A stretch of 41,007 nt of DNA, taken from NCBI RefSeq assembly GCF_019457885.1, contig NZ_JAHZST010000028.1, positions 1-41,007 of the forward strand, given 5' to 3'. Made by a program: the position numbers and the translations under genes. The stretch's first letter is position 1. Every line of letters begins with the position of its first letter. Source of the stretch: Shewanella nanhaiensis. Lineage in GTDB: Bacteria; Pseudomonadota; Gammaproteobacteria; Enterobacterales; Shewanellaceae. Shown piece by piece: positions 25,314-34,072 of the stretch. The notes under the pieces are model-generated. The model searched no databases and was not told the DNA's origin. It worked only from the letters and a program-made list of their open reading frames with translations.

Positions 25314-25329
25314 TAGACTGTCCAGTCTA
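25314..25329. promoter_or_regulatory. TetR-type operator, copy 2
   Basis: TAGACTGTCCAGTCTA is the core of a longer palindrome, AACTAGACTG-TC-CAGTCTAGTT, with 10-base perfect arms (25311-25332). It is centred 28 bases from copy 1 and abuts the -35 of the regulator's promoter. Confidence 0.82.
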
Positions 25330-25331
25330 GT

Positions 25332-25359
25332 TTGTGATTAAATGTGTCCAAACTATAAA
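25332..25359 (+). promoter_or_regulatory. Promoter of the TetR-family regulator
   Basis: TTGTGA (25332-25337), a 16-base spacer and TATAAA (25354-25359) lie 28 bases before the start. Operator copy 2 ends next to the -35, so binding would repress the regulator's own gene. Confidence 0.6.
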
Positions 25360-25386
25360 AACCTTGTTAATTAAGAGGTGTTGTTA

Positions 25387-26004
25387 ATGACTCCAACTGC
25401 TAATCTAAGCCGCAGTGAACAGAAGCGAGTACAAATTCTTGAAGCTGCAATCGATCTGTTTTGTGGGCAGGGCTTCCCTAATACCAGTATGGATGAAGTT
25501 GCTAAAAAGGCAGGTGTTTCTAAGCAAACGGTTTACTCTCATTTTGGCTGTAAAGACGATCTCTTTGTGGCATCAATTGAATCTAAATGTGTGGTACATA
25601 AATTAACGGAAGAGCTTTTTGCCGATCCTCACCACCCAGAAAAAGCCTTGGCAAGTTTTGGTGCATATTTCAGTGAGATGATTGTGAGCCCTGAGGCGAT
25701 AAAGGTCTTCACCGCATGCGTGGCTCAGGCTGAAACTCACCCTGAGATCTCCGAGCTCTTCTTTAATGCTGGCCCTGAGCACTTGCTTAACTTAATGGCA
25801 GACTATTTGACCTTAGTTGAGCAAGCCGGCGTTTATCAATTTGGTAACACAAGAAGTTGTTCTGTGCGTCTTTGCTTGATGATGTTTGGTGAGATGCGGA
25901 TGAAACTGGAACTGGGGCTAGGAGTTGAGGATCTTGTTGAAGGGCGTGAGGTCTATATCCAAGAGTGCGTGGATATGTTTTTAAGGGCGTATAAGCTTAA
26001 ATGA
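25387..26004 (+). CDS. TetR-family transcriptional repressor of the adjacent RND efflux operon
   Basis: A TetR/AcrR regulator of 205 residues. The N-terminal helix-turn-helix is clear, with ILEAAIDLFCGQGF then TSMDEVAKKAGVSKQTVYSHF and KDDLF (about 15-65). The C-terminal ligand domain (about 80-200) resembles the AcrR/TetR C-terminal family with GPEHLLNLMADYL. ATG at 25387 is chosen because GAGG sits eight bases upstream; the in-frame GTG three codons earlier overlaps that site. Divergence from the efflux genes and the paired 16-base palindromes make control of the pump the likely role. Confidence 0.9.
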   Translation: MTPTANLSRSEQKRVQILEAAIDLFCGQGFPNTSMDEVAKKAGVSKQTVYSHFGCKDDLFVASIESKCVVHKLTEELFADPHHPEKALASFGAYFSEMIVSPEAIKVFTACVAQAETHPEISELFFNAGPEHLLNLMADYLTLVEQAGVYQFGNTRSCSVRLCLMMFGEMRMKLELGLGVEDLVEGREVYIQECVDMFLRAYKLK

Positions 26005-26115
26005 TTGCTAGTTAAAGTGATCTGTTTTGGTGTAGATGAGGTATTAAAGAGTGATTTAATTTTAAGTGCCGCTCAAGGAGCATTGGCTATCGCAGCCCAA
26101 TACCGATTTTAACTG

Positions 26116-26140
26116 AGGGGCTAATCGTTATCTAGCCCCT
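26116..26140. terminator. Terminator between convergent genes
   Basis: AGGGGCTA (26116-26123) and TAGCCCCT (26133-26140) are exact reverse complements with a 9-base loop, followed on the plus strand by TTTACGCTTTCTT. It separates the TetR gene from the leftward gene at 26162; the T-run is modest. Confidence 0.65.
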
Positions 26141-26161
26141 TTACGCTTTCTTATACTGGTA

Positions 26162-26731
26162 TTACTTGCCTAACATAGCCTTTTTCAGGCTGCTTTGAGC
26201 AGGCTCATCACCTAACCAAATTTTCAATAATGCTTGCCTGAATGCTTCACCTTCAATAGTGGCTTGGGCAATATTGTTTTTATAAGCTGTGACGCCAGAT
26301 GCCTTGCTGGTGGCCAGAGTAAACTGGTCTCCCTCTTTAATCTCTTCACTAAACAGTGCCATAAAGGCGTCTATTTGCGGTTGGATCTCAGCTGTTTTCC
26401 CCTCGGTTGCATCATCGAAACCTTCAGTAATGGCATCGCGCATTTTGTCAGCTGTGATCATACCTGATGTGATATTAAGGCGAATGGCCGATTGAGCTGC
26501 ATTGATAATTTGGGCGGCATCTGAGTTGGCAGCTGTTAGGTATAAACTGCCAACATAGAGATCAATAAAAAATTTACTGCGAACACCTGCGCCATTGAGT
26601 TGCAACTCAGTGTGGGCAAGGGTTATCTGTTCAGGTAGCTGAACGCCGGAGATCTCCATTGCCGAAGTACTCGAAGCGAATAGTAGCGAGCCAATCAGGC
26701 TCAGCTTAGTGATAGAGTGGGTGAGGGACAT
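26162..26731 (-). CDS. Secreted chalcone-isomerase-like protein
   Basis: A 189-residue protein with an N-terminal signal peptide that ends near SSTSA-ME (about residues 1-24), so probably periplasmic. The mature part fits the bacterial chalcone isomerase-like domain, with GVQLPEQI, LNGAGVRSKFFIDLYVGSLYL and a late LLKIWLGDEPAQSSLKKAMLG ending typical of this group in Shewanella and Vibrio. True chalcone isomerase activity is not expected in bacteria of this type; the function is unknown. ATG at 26731 has AAGAGG six bases upstream, and the in-frame TTG one codon earlier is rejected. It sits next to a DUF2947 gene with 54 bases between them. Confidence 0.82.
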   Translation of the reverse strand: MSLTHSITKLSLIGSLLFASSTSAMEISGVQLPEQITLAHTELQLNGAGVRSKFFIDLYVGSLYLTAANSDAAQIINAAQSAIRLNITSGMITADKMRDAITEGFDDATEGKTAEIQPQIDAFMALFSEEIKEGDQFTLATSKASGVTAYKNNIAQATIEGEAFRQALLKIWLGDEPAQSSLKKAMLGK

Positions 26732-26785
26732 CAAAAACCTCTTAATTGTTTATATTATTGAATAATACTGCTGTCGAGTGACGAG

Positions 26786-27265
26786 CTAGCCGCGGTTACC
26801 CAGTTGGTATTGTCCATTTTGGTGGATAAATACCGCTTGTTTCTGTTTGGGGGAGATAAGCAGTGGACCATCATCAAAAAACAGGAAACATTTCCAGTTA
26901 CGTACAAACACATCCCAGCGAGTTTCGATCACCTGATATTTCTCATAACAGAAATAAACAACCTCACTCTCTTTCCATTCAATATAGTTAGCAAACATCT
27001 CTGGAAGGGCGGGATCTTCACTGTCCCATGCACTTTGCCAGTGATCAGTCTCTAGCCAGGCATTTCCCTTCGCAGGCCAATCACCTTTGCCAAACTGCTC
27101 AGCATTGCTACTGCGATTACTGATCCACTTGTTCCACACTTCCATTGACCCCTTCTGATCAAGCGGCTTGATAAAAGCTTTGTCTTCATCGGTAACGGGG
27201 AGATCTTTATGGTTAAAAATCCATTTACGTTTGTACTGCTCAAGTGGGATATAGTTATGTGACAA
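26786..27265 (-). CDS. DUF2947 family protein
   Basis: A cytosolic 159-residue protein of the gammaproteobacterial DUF2947 family, of unknown function. The typical features are a start with YIPLEQYKRKWIF, FGKGDWPAKGNAWLE, a middle VVYFCYEKYQVIETRWDVF and RNWKCFLFFDDGPLLIS, and an end with YQLGNRG. It is rich in Trp and acidic residues. The TTG start at 27265 is supported by GGAG eight bases upstream. A TATAAT on the minus strand at 27338-27343 gives it its own promoter, so it is probably not part of the glycosylation operon upstream. Confidence 0.88.
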   Translation of the reverse strand: MSHNYIPLEQYKRKWIFNHKDLPVTDEDKAFIKPLDQKGSMEVWNKWISNRSSNAEQFGKGDWPAKGNAWLETDHWQSAWDSEDPALPEMFANYIEWKESEVVYFCYEKYQVIETRWDVFVRNWKCFLFFDDGPLLISPKQKQAVFIHQNGQYQLGNRG

Positions 27266-27337
27266 GCGGGGACTCCGGAATATATGTAGTGTAGGAAAAC
27301 ACTGATAGCTTACAAATTCTGTAACTTTATGGCGTGT

Positions 27338-27365
27338 ATTATACTTACTTGCTGCCTTGTTTGAA
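27338..27365 (-). promoter_or_regulatory. Promoter of the DUF2947 gene
   Basis: On the minus strand TATAAT (27343-27338) is preceded at 16 bases by TTCAAA (27365-27360), a four-of-six match to the -35. It lies directly beyond the terminator of the leftward sugar operon. Confidence 0.55.
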
Positions 27366-27389
27366 ATAAAAGCCAGCGCTTAACTGGCG
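27362..27389 (-). terminator. Possible terminator of the nonulosonate/Maf operon
   Basis: On the minus strand CGCCAG-TTAAGCG-CTGGC is followed by TTTTATTTC, about 40 bases after the Maf stop. The stem is short (5-6 pairs), so it is a weak terminator. Confidence 0.5.
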
Positions 27390-27426
27390 TTTATCGAGTG
27401 TCTTGTAAAATCGAATTTAAAGAAGG

Positions 27427-29925
27427 CTAGCTCAGCTTTTTCAGGTAACTTTGAGCTGTCTGGTTGTTTGGGTCAGCTTGTAGTGCATGGTAGAATGCTG
27501 TTTTCGCACTTTCTAGCTCTTTGACTTCAATCATAAATAGTCCAAGTTTTAGCCAAGTGGTTACATCTTCCGGATACTTATTTAAATAGTCTAAATAAGC
27601 ATTAATAGACTCTTCAAACCTGCCTAGCAGCTTTAAAACGTGAGCGTGTTGTGGAATATAATCTTCAGAACACTTGGTTAACTGTGTTAATGCATACTCA
27701 GCGACATCTATTTGACCTGTTTTTAGGGCCAGTAAACTAATCTGTTTTAGCTCAATTTCAGTTTGTAACTTCCTATCTAAATTTAACAAAACCTGCAATG
27801 CTTCTGTTTCGTTTTTTTCCAGTTGTAATTGATGGCAATAGGTGAGGTGGTAAAGTCGTTTTGCTTCATCACTATTATCAGATAATTTTTGCAGGTTTTT
27901 GGACATTTTGACTAAAGCTGTATGATCATTGTCCCTAATGAGTACGATGATTTTCTCAAAAACATTTTCCATTGATGCTGACTCTTTGACAGTCTCTATA
28001 TACTCTTTAGGTGTGATAGCTAATTGTTCTATATACTCATTTGCAATACTTTTAATCAGTTGAGTATTTTTCTCTACTAAGTCAGCATTATCTTTATATT
28101 CATCACCCTGTTGCCAGTTTTTGTGTGCGGAAAGCCAAATGTTAACACGGCCATGTTGCAGATCTTTTCTCCAAAATTCAGTCAGTGTAGAAAAGTCGGG
28201 CATGCTAGATAACTCATCAATTCTATGATCCAACCTTATTTGAGTGTCATGAGCAAGTTCCAGTAACTGTTCAGCAACGACAATAAAAGCTTGGTAATAG
28301 TGATCAGTCATCTGATGTACATGATTTTTATTCCATTCATCAGTTTTCTTTGTTGTTAGAAAATCTGAGAACTCAGCCAAACCGTAAGTTTTGATTAACT
28401 TTGCGACACTTGAATAACCTTGATTTATTCTTTCATCTAAAAGATCAATTTCAGCAGTATTTTCTGAGCGTTGCTTAACTGTGATATTTTCATCTTTAAG
28501 TTTTGTATTCAATTTTAGCGCTTTTTCTGATAAATCTATGATGTCTATCAATGTATCAGATAACCTACTGAACTCTTTTTTAGAGGTTAAATTACTCTGC
28601 TTTCTTTCTTGAATGGTTAAGTTTGGAATCGACTCTAGAAATTCTGTAGGAGTTATATTGTTATGTTGAAGCTGAATTTCATTAGTGTTTTTATAGGATA
28701 TACCTTTAACTTTTGCAGCCTTTAGAGATAGATTCAAGTACTCTATTTTGGGATTTTGTGACGCTTCATTTGCTAAAGACTCCATAGCCAGTTTTAGCTG
28801 TGTAACTGTTTCAGCTTTTCTACCTTCATAGGTTTCTATCCATTCACCCATAATGCCTAAATTAGGGCCAATTTTTGCCTCGACAGAGCCTTTAGTATGA
28901 GTAAAACCATCATCTGTGAAACATAGGTCAACACCTGTCAAGATGATACGAGAAAACCCCATTTTAGTTGCTAAATGAACTGAAGCATTAGTTACTGTTG
29001 GTCCTAATGTCTCTATATTACCTTTACTTTCAAGCTGCCAAGGATATTGACAGTCCATAAATAAACTTTTCCCCTCCCATTGGCCTAGAAGTCTAGAGCT
29101 TACGTGGAATGAGTTAACAAATAAGCTAGATTCTGCAAGTGCCATCATATCCCTGTTGACTTCGAAGCTAAAGTCATAGGGGTCTACTGACACTATAATG
29201 TGAGGGGTAATACCCTCAGAAGCTAATTTTCCAGCTACTCGAGAGACGGCAATAATAAATAGTTTTTGATGATTAGATTTTATCCAATTGAGGTTTTCAT
29301 CTAATGACGGTCCTCCTGCCACAACTAAACAGCTTTTATCTTTAAACTTGTCAGCCAATAGAGAAGCCGGCAACATATTTTCAGAGACATTCTTAAACTG
29401 TTGCTCAAAGTATTTCTTTTGGGATGAACTGAGCATCTGTTCTAAATGTTCAGCCTCTAACATTTTTACTACTTGTGTATTGAGTATGCTGTATTCAGGG
29501 AGATGGCTAGATGTTGCTGCTAAGCTTCTATAATGTTTGAAGTTATTTTTTAATAGGTAAATACCATAAGATGTTGATGGAAAATTGGATTGAAAATCCT
29601 CCAAACTATAAATATATAGTTTATCGATTAACTCTTTTGGGATATCAATGTTCAACAGGCTCAGTACAGAATTGAGCTCAATAAAGATAAATATACTTCC
29701 ATCAGGTATGCCTTGCTCTAGTAGGTAGTTGACTAATAGGCCTGAATCCATGCCAACGATAATCTGCAGCATATCTTCTTTAGAAAAATGACTTTTGAAT
29801 TTTTTGTTATATTGAGTTTTAGAGTCGATGGTATCGAACATCTTTCTATTGACACTCGGTAGGTAATATTCATCAAATGGACTGATTGAAAAAGTATTTT
29901 TTATGTTTGATTCAGCTAAATACAT
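27427..29925 (-). CDS. DUF115 / Maf flagellin-modification protein with C-terminal TPR repeats
   Basis: Maf proteins (motility accessory factor, MptE-like DUF115) transfer nonulosonic acids to flagellin in Campylobacter, Aeromonas and Shewanella relatives. The 832-residue chain has an N-terminal domain (about 1-190). The DUF115 core follows with VVAGGPSLDENL (GGPSL at 204-208), then IVSVDPYDFSFE and, further on, GVDLCFTDDGFTHTKG. A helical stretch runs from about 440 to 650, and TPR-like repeats about 690-830 with AKTAFYHALQADPNNQTA. It is the last gene of the sugar cluster, 120 bases after the acetyltransferase, and is more AT-rich than its neighbours. A role as the transferase for the sugar made upstream is inferred from context. 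No flagellin gene lies in the window. Confidence 0.88.
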   Translation of the reverse strand: MYLAESNIKNTFSISPFDEYYLPSVNRKMFDTIDSKTQYNKKFKSHFSKEDMLQIIVGMDSGLLVNYLLEQGIPDGSIFIFIELNSVLSLLNIDIPKELIDKLYIYSLEDFQSNFPSTSYGIYLLKNNFKHYRSLAATSSHLPEYSILNTQVVKMLEAEHLEQMLSSSQKKYFEQQFKNVSENMLPASLLADKFKDKSCLVVAGGPSLDENLNWIKSNHQKLFIIAVSRVAGKLASEGITPHIIVSVDPYDFSFEVNRDMMALAESSLFVNSFHVSSRLLGQWEGKSLFMDCQYPWQLESKGNIETLGPTVTNASVHLATKMGFSRIILTGVDLCFTDDGFTHTKGSVEAKIGPNLGIMGEWIETYEGRKAETVTQLKLAMESLANEASQNPKIEYLNLSLKAAKVKGISYKNTNEIQLQHNNITPTEFLESIPNLTIQERKQSNLTSKKEFSRLSDTLIDIIDLSEKALKLNTKLKDENITVKQRSENTAEIDLLDERINQGYSSVAKLIKTYGLAEFSDFLTTKKTDEWNKNHVHQMTDHYYQAFIVVAEQLLELAHDTQIRLDHRIDELSSMPDFSTLTEFWRKDLQHGRVNIWLSAHKNWQQGDEYKDNADLVEKNTQLIKSIANEYIEQLAITPKEYIETVKESASMENVFEKIIVLIRDNDHTALVKMSKNLQKLSDNSDEAKRLYHLTYCHQLQLEKNETEALQVLLNLDRKLQTEIELKQISLLALKTGQIDVAEYALTQLTKCSEDYIPQHAHVLKLLGRFEESINAYLDYLNKYPEDVTTWLKLGLFMIEVKELESAKTAFYHALQADPNNQTAQSYLKKLS

Positions 29926-30045
29926 TTGATTCCTATTAAACTTTGCTGGTTAATGTCAATAAAGTAGTGTGTACGACAGTTTTCAGACTATACATATTTA
30001 TATGCTAGTCTTAGGCCAATTTTAATGTGAAGCAGGATAATATGA

Positions 30046-30585
30046 CTATTTTAGCTGTTTTATTATTTTTGCTGGTTGGCCAGCTACAACGCTGAAGGGA
30101 GGGACATCTTTAGTCACCACACTGCCAGCTCCAATGACACTGTTTTGGCCAACGGTGACACCTGGTAAAATAATGGCATTAGCGCCTATCCAAGCGCCTT
30201 TGCATACGTTCACAGGTTGGGGGGCTTGATGTCCTTGGGAAAAAATAGGCTGCAGAGGATCGCTAAACTCATGGTTTGCGGTATAGATATGAACTCCTGA
30301 GCCGATTAAGACTAAGTCCTCGATAGTAATATTTATAGATTTATCACCATGTCCTGATCCAAATAACATAGTTCCAGGCCGAATGACGACATCATTACCA
30401 ATACTAATGTGGTCACAACAGATCGCATAGCTTCCTGGTCTCATCGCGCTGTTGTGGCCAAATTTAGCAAACTTTTTCCGACACAACCAAGTGCCAAGCC
30501 GTTTGGAGTGCAGCAGGAGGTGAGTCAGAGGTATGTCTGGACCAATTCGCTTAACCTTGAACCAATAGCTTAGTTTCTTGAACAT
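30046..30585 (-). CDS. Left-handed beta-helix O-acetyltransferase
   Basis: A 179-residue hexapeptide-repeat enzyme of the maltose/xenobiotic acetyltransferase type. The basic N-terminus (about 1-45) precedes repeat turns (about 50-165) such as ISIGNDVVIRPGT, ILPGVTVGQNSVIGAGSVVTKDV and a closing VVAGQPAKIIKQL. The His in YTANHEFSDP matches the catalytic loop of the family. It is predicted to be a soluble trimer using acetyl-CoA. In the operon it lies after the PtmA-like gene (3 bases apart) and before Maf, so acetylation of the nonulosonate or its glycan is likely; the position modified is unknown. Confidence 0.85.
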   Translation of the reverse strand: MFKKLSYWFKVKRIGPDIPLTHLLLHSKRLGTWLCRKKFAKFGHNSAMRPGSYAICCDHISIGNDVVIRPGTMLFGSGHGDKSINITIEDLVLIGSGVHIYTANHEFSDPLQPIFSQGHQAPQPVNVCKGAWIGANAIILPGVTVGQNSVIGAGSVVTKDVPPFSVVAGQPAKIIKQLK

Positions 30586-30588
30586 AAT

Positions 30589-31347
30589 TTATAGTGTAAA
30601 CCCATCATCAATGACTATGTTTTGGCCTGTAATATACTTCGATTGTTGAGAAAGTAAAAAGATGATTGAACCCGTTAAATCTTCGGGTGAAAGCATTCCA
30701 TGGCCGTTAGTTGAACTCTTATATGCGTTAAGAAACGCAGTGGGCTGGTTATCTAAAATGCCACCGGGGCTGATACTATTGACTCTAAACCGGCTGTCTT
30801 TTACAAATGTTGTCACATATTTATTTAGATGGAGTAGGGCTGATTTTATGGCTGCATACTCAACTGGCATCGTCATTGGAGTACCGTCATAGATGGAAAA
30901 ATCAGGGGCGACAACACCGTAAATAGATGAAATATTAACGACGGACATCGGGGATTGCTGCTTGAGAAATTGGGTAGCACATTGCTGCATAAAGAGGAAC
31001 GATGAGCCTAAATGCAAAGACAGGTTCTCATTAAAGCTTGCTAAAGAGACATCTAAAAATGAGGTGCCGTACTGTTTATTGCGTGGGTAAGTACAATTAA
31101 CGGCGCCAGAAATTTCGACTTGGGTTGAGAAAAAATGTTTTACTGCTTCTTCATCACTTGAGTCAAGCTCTACCAAAGTTAACGAATCAGACTCAACTGT
31201 TTTGATTTCGCTAAGCCTTGAAGTCATTGCAGAAATTGATAAGTCTGTGGCTATCACTGTTGCGCCTTGATCCAGTATAGCGCGGGTTACCTGTGAGCCT
31301 AGTAAGCCAGCAGCACCAGTGATAAGGATTGTTTTCCCTTTTAGCAT
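30589..31347 (-). CDS. ptmA: PtmA-type short-chain dehydrogenase
   Basis: A classical SDR of 252 residues. The NAD(P)-binding ILITGAAGLLGSQV is at about 7-20, the catalytic Ser is in NISSIYG, and Tyr-X3-Lys is in EYAAIKSALLHL. The end ITGQNIVIDDGFTL fits the family. In Campylobacter jejuni PtmA (Cj1332) acts with PtmF in the early, GDP-sugar branch of legionaminic acid synthesis, and it lies next to ptmB, as here. It overlaps the CMP-sugar synthetase gene by 7 bases, so translation is coupled. The assignment rests on family and gene order; the exact reaction is not visible. Confidence 0.82.
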   Translation of the reverse strand: MLKGKTILITGAAGLLGSQVTRAILDQGATVIATDLSISAMTSRLSEIKTVESDSLTLVELDSSDEEAVKHFFSTQVEISGAVNCTYPRNKQYGTSFLDVSLASFNENLSLHLGSSFLFMQQCATQFLKQQSPMSVVNISSIYGVVAPDFSIYDGTPMTMPVEYAAIKSALLHLNKYVTTFVKDSRFRVNSISPGGILDNQPTAFLNAYKSSTNGHGMLSPEDLTGSIIFLLSQQSKYITGQNIVIDDGFTL

Positions 31348-32039
31348 ACTTGTCCTTTACAGCTTAAAATAGCTTCAGCGAATTTAAAATCATAGATATC
31401 GTCAATATCAACAGCTCTCTCTTTAGGTATTACAGTGTGAGCAACTTTTCCTGCAAAAAGGCCTGTTTCATTGAGGATATACTGTGGTGTTGATACGTAA
31501 ACTACGGTGGTAATGTCGTAAACAAGAGGTGCATCTTGACGCCGGCATACCTCTTTTGATTCGGCATTAACCAGTTCAACATGGCCAGATTCAGTCTCTT
31601 TTATCATGTTAAAATAGGGACTTCGATTAGCAGGTGTTGTGGAGATACAGATATCTGCACGGCTTGTTTGAAGCTTATGCATAGCCGATTCAACATCTTC
31701 AACACTTCTTAATGGGCTAGTGGCGGGTAAACTAATAAACCCTTCAAATTCACCATATTCACTCGTTACCCAGTTCACCGCATGTTGCCAAGAGAGCCAT
31801 TCTGGAGAGTTATCGGTAGCTAAGTGGGCAGGTCTTGGGATTATTTCTGCACCAGATGCTAAACCGATAGTGGCAATTTCATCATCATCTGTTGAGATAA
31901 ACACCTTATCTATGTTGGTGACATTGAGTGCGGTTTCGATGGAGTACACGATAAGCGGTTTACCGAGTAAGTTTTTGACATTCTTTCTCGGGAGCCCTTT
32001 TGAGCCTCCACGTGCAAAAATAAAGGCGTACTGTTTCAT
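31341..32039 (-). CDS. ptmB: CMP-nonulosonate synthetase (acylneuraminate cytidylyltransferase family)
   Basis: This enzyme activates the nine-carbon sugar with CTP to give the CMP-sugar donor, in the cytosol. The 232-residue protein starts with the nucleotide-binding ARGGSKGLPRKNVKNLLGKPL and has SLPATSPLRSVEDVE and an ending region with RAVDIDDIYDFKFAEAIL, all hallmarks of NeuA/LegF/PseF enzymes. The Campylobacter counterpart is PtmB/LegF. Its neighbours (NeuB, NeuC, NeuD, PtmE-like) point to a CMP-legionaminic acid type product rather than CMP-KDO. It overlaps the oxidoreductase gene by 4 bases (ATGA) and the PtmA-like gene by 7. Confidence 0.9.
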   Translation of the reverse strand: MKQYAFIFARGGSKGLPRKNVKNLLGKPLIVYSIETALNVTNIDKVFISTDDDEIATIGLASGAEIIPRPAHLATDNSPEWLSWQHAVNWVTSEYGEFEGFISLPATSPLRSVEDVESAMHKLQTSRADICISTTPANRSPYFNMIKETESGHVELVNAESKEVCRRQDAPLVYDITTVVYVSTPQYILNETGLFAGKVAHTVIPKERAVDIDDIYDFKFAEAILSCKGQVC

Positions 32040-33016
32040 TGGGTGACTCCCCAGATCGCCTGCTGTTTAATTTGAGCAATCAAGTTGACTGTTTGACAGG
32101 CATCTTCTAACGATGCTGTTGTACACTCTCCGCGTTGAATATTGCAGATAAAGTCAGTGACCATGTTGATGTACATTTGGTTCTTATCCCATTCAGGAGC
32201 TGAGTAGAGTAACTTGGCTCCTTCATGATTGTAGTGAGTGATAGTATTGGCTAATAAATCCCAATGCAGCCGACCTGTTGAGCCGATAAAAGTACACTCT
32301 CGTTGTGCTTGTTTTTGAACAAAATCCATATGAAGCGAGCAAACGCATCCTGCAGCATTTGTTAATACTAGATCAGCAATCTCCTCAACGTCTAATGCCA
32401 ACTCTTTGGTATTTCTAAGTTGTGCATAGCTGAGTGTTAAAGGACCGAGTAACCAATGTAAGTAATCCAGTTCATGGCTTAATTCAAGGAGGGCACCTCC
32501 GCCGAGCGACTTGTTCGCGGAGACTGAATGCGTATAATGCTTATTAGGTCGCCAATCGGGCAAATATTGTCCCACGCTAGCCCGACAGTTATATATCTCA
32601 CCGATAACATTATGAGATAAAAGGCGCTTAACCTCGATGGCAGAGCTGAGGTATCTCAGGCAGTACCCGACTATCACTTGTCCTGAGTGTTGTTGAGTTA
32701 GCGCTAGAATATGGTCGGCGCTTTCTGGCTCTGAAGCCAAAGGCTTTTCTATCAAAACAGGGATGTTATGTTGAATTAACGCGCTTGCATGAGTCTCATG
32801 ATAAGGGCTAGGTGAAGCGACAATCACCAACTCAGGTTGATTGTCGATGAGCATTTCAATACTTGAGAGCTGAAGGTCGGCAAACTCTATCTCTTCGTCA
32901 GCGATTCTGCCACTGGCAGAAAGAGCCATAACCTTTGCATTTGGATAGATTAATTTCAGGTTTTGTCTATGACGCCTAGCGATGTTACCTAGGCCGATGA
33001 CCGCGACGGTTTTCAT
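32036..33016 (-). CDS. Gfo/Idh/MocA family oxidoreductase, PtmF-like
   Basis: A 326-residue NAD(P)-dependent sugar oxidoreductase. It has the Rossmann start VAVIGLGNIARRHRQNL, the conserved EKPLA turn in IPVLIEKPLASEP, and a central GGGALLELSHELDYLHWL in the place of the usual GGG...D.g.H..D..... element. The corresponding Campylobacter gene in the ptm cluster is ptmF (Cj1330), located between ptmE and ptmB as here, and thought to work with PtmA on the sugar precursor. The start overlaps the end of the nucleotidyltransferase gene by 4 bases. Substrate assignment is by context only. Confidence 0.85.
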   Translation of the reverse strand: MKTVAVIGLGNIARRHRQNLKLIYPNAKVMALSASGRIADEEIEFADLQLSSIEMLIDNQPELVIVASPSPYHETHASALIQHNIPVLIEKPLASEPESADHILALTQQHSGQVIVGYCLRYLSSAIEVKRLLSHNVIGEIYNCRASVGQYLPDWRPNKHYTHSVSANKSLGGGALLELSHELDYLHWLLGPLTLSYAQLRNTKELALDVEEIADLVLTNAAGCVCSLHMDFVQKQAQRECTFIGSTGRLHWDLLANTITHYNHEGAKLLYSAPEWDKNQMYINMVTDFICNIQRGECTTASLEDACQTVNLIAQIKQQAIWGVTQ

Positions 33017-34071
33017 TGTTCAAAACCAATAGCGCAGATATCAGCCTGAGCTTGTTTGAAGTCATCCATTTGGCCAATATCTAGCCAATATTCATGGATT
33101 GGGAACATAAGAACATGGCCGTCATCAGCAATTTTTTGCTCTAGCAGTGTTGGCATATCGATATATGTATTAGCGGCAACACTTTTTATAATCTCTTGAT
33201 TAATGACATAAATACCTGCGTTGACAAAAAAACGTTGTATCGGTTTTTCTATCATGCCTGTAATGCGACTTCCGGTACCACTTATCACACCGTAAGGTAT
33301 TTGATAGTCATACTCTCTGACACACATTGTGGCGTCAGCATTATTGTCATCATGAAACTTGAGCAGCAGTTGAAAATCCACTTTGGTTAGAATGTCACCA
33401 TTCATAACAATAGTGGGTAACTGAGGAATACTCTTAGGCAATAGGCCGACGGCGCCCCCTGTTCCTAATGGCGTATCTTCATGAACATAAGTGATGTTGA
33501 TGTTCCACTGACTACCATCGCCAAAATGCTGTTGAATCTGCTCAGGCATGTAATGAGTTGAAATATAGAAATTGGTGAAGCCTGCTTGAATAAAATTGAA
33601 CAGGGCAATCTCAAGTAGGGGTTTGTCTCCTACTTTTAACATAGGTTTAGGGCATCTATCTGTAAGCGGTTTTAGGCGCGTACCAAAACCGCCAGCCATT
33701 ATCAGTACCGGGTTAGCATAATGAGTTTGCTGTTGAGCACTTTTTAAGGTCTCTAACCCCACGAGGATATTATCTTTGACTAATGGGATTGATAAAATGC
33801 TGTGTTGCTGCATAAGTTGAAGTAGTTTTTTCTTCGATGTCGAAGGAGCAGCTGTTCTAGGGTTAGTATTCATCACTTGAGTGACGATAGCGTCGAGTGA
33901 TAAATTATTGAGTAAACCACGACGAATATCACCATCAGTGATCACCCCTAAAAGGTGTTGATTATGATCGATGACTAATGCTACCTGTAGCGCTTGAGAG
34001 TTGATGAGCTCTAAAGCATCGCGGAGCGTCTTATCTGGAGATATTGTGACTTTACTCAATATTGGGCTCAT
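33013..34071 (-). CDS. CBS-domain nucleotidyltransferase, PtmE-like
   Basis: A 352-residue fusion. Residues about 1-115 hold two CBS motifs (LGVITDGDIRRGLL is the usual CBS end). From about 120 on there is a sugar-phosphate nucleotidyltransferase with LIMAGGFGTRLKPLT and CPKPML, GTGGAVGLL, MNGDILTKVDF and an end with YWLDIGQMDDFKQA. PtmE of Campylobacter has this layout and makes GDP-glucosamine from glucosamine-1-phosphate, the entry to the GDP-based legionaminic acid route. Its presence suggests that a GDP-sugar, not only UDP-GlcNAc, feeds the cluster. It lies one base after neuD and overlaps the next gene by 4 bases. Confidence 0.85.
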   Translation of the reverse strand: MSPILSKVTISPDKTLRDALELINSQALQVALVIDHNQHLLGVITDGDIRRGLLNNLSLDAIVTQVMNTNPRTAAPSTSKKKLLQLMQQHSILSIPLVKDNILVGLETLKSAQQQTHYANPVLIMAGGFGTRLKPLTDRCPKPMLKVGDKPLLEIALFNFIQAGFTNFYISTHYMPEQIQQHFGDGSQWNINITYVHEDTPLGTGGAVGLLPKSIPQLPTIVMNGDILTKVDFQLLLKFHDDNNADATMCVREYDYQIPYGVISGTGSRITGMIEKPIQRFFVNAGIYVINQEIIKSVAANTYIDMPTLLEQKIADDGHVLMFPIHEYWLDIGQMDDFKQAQADICAIGFEQ

Positions 34072-34072
34072 A

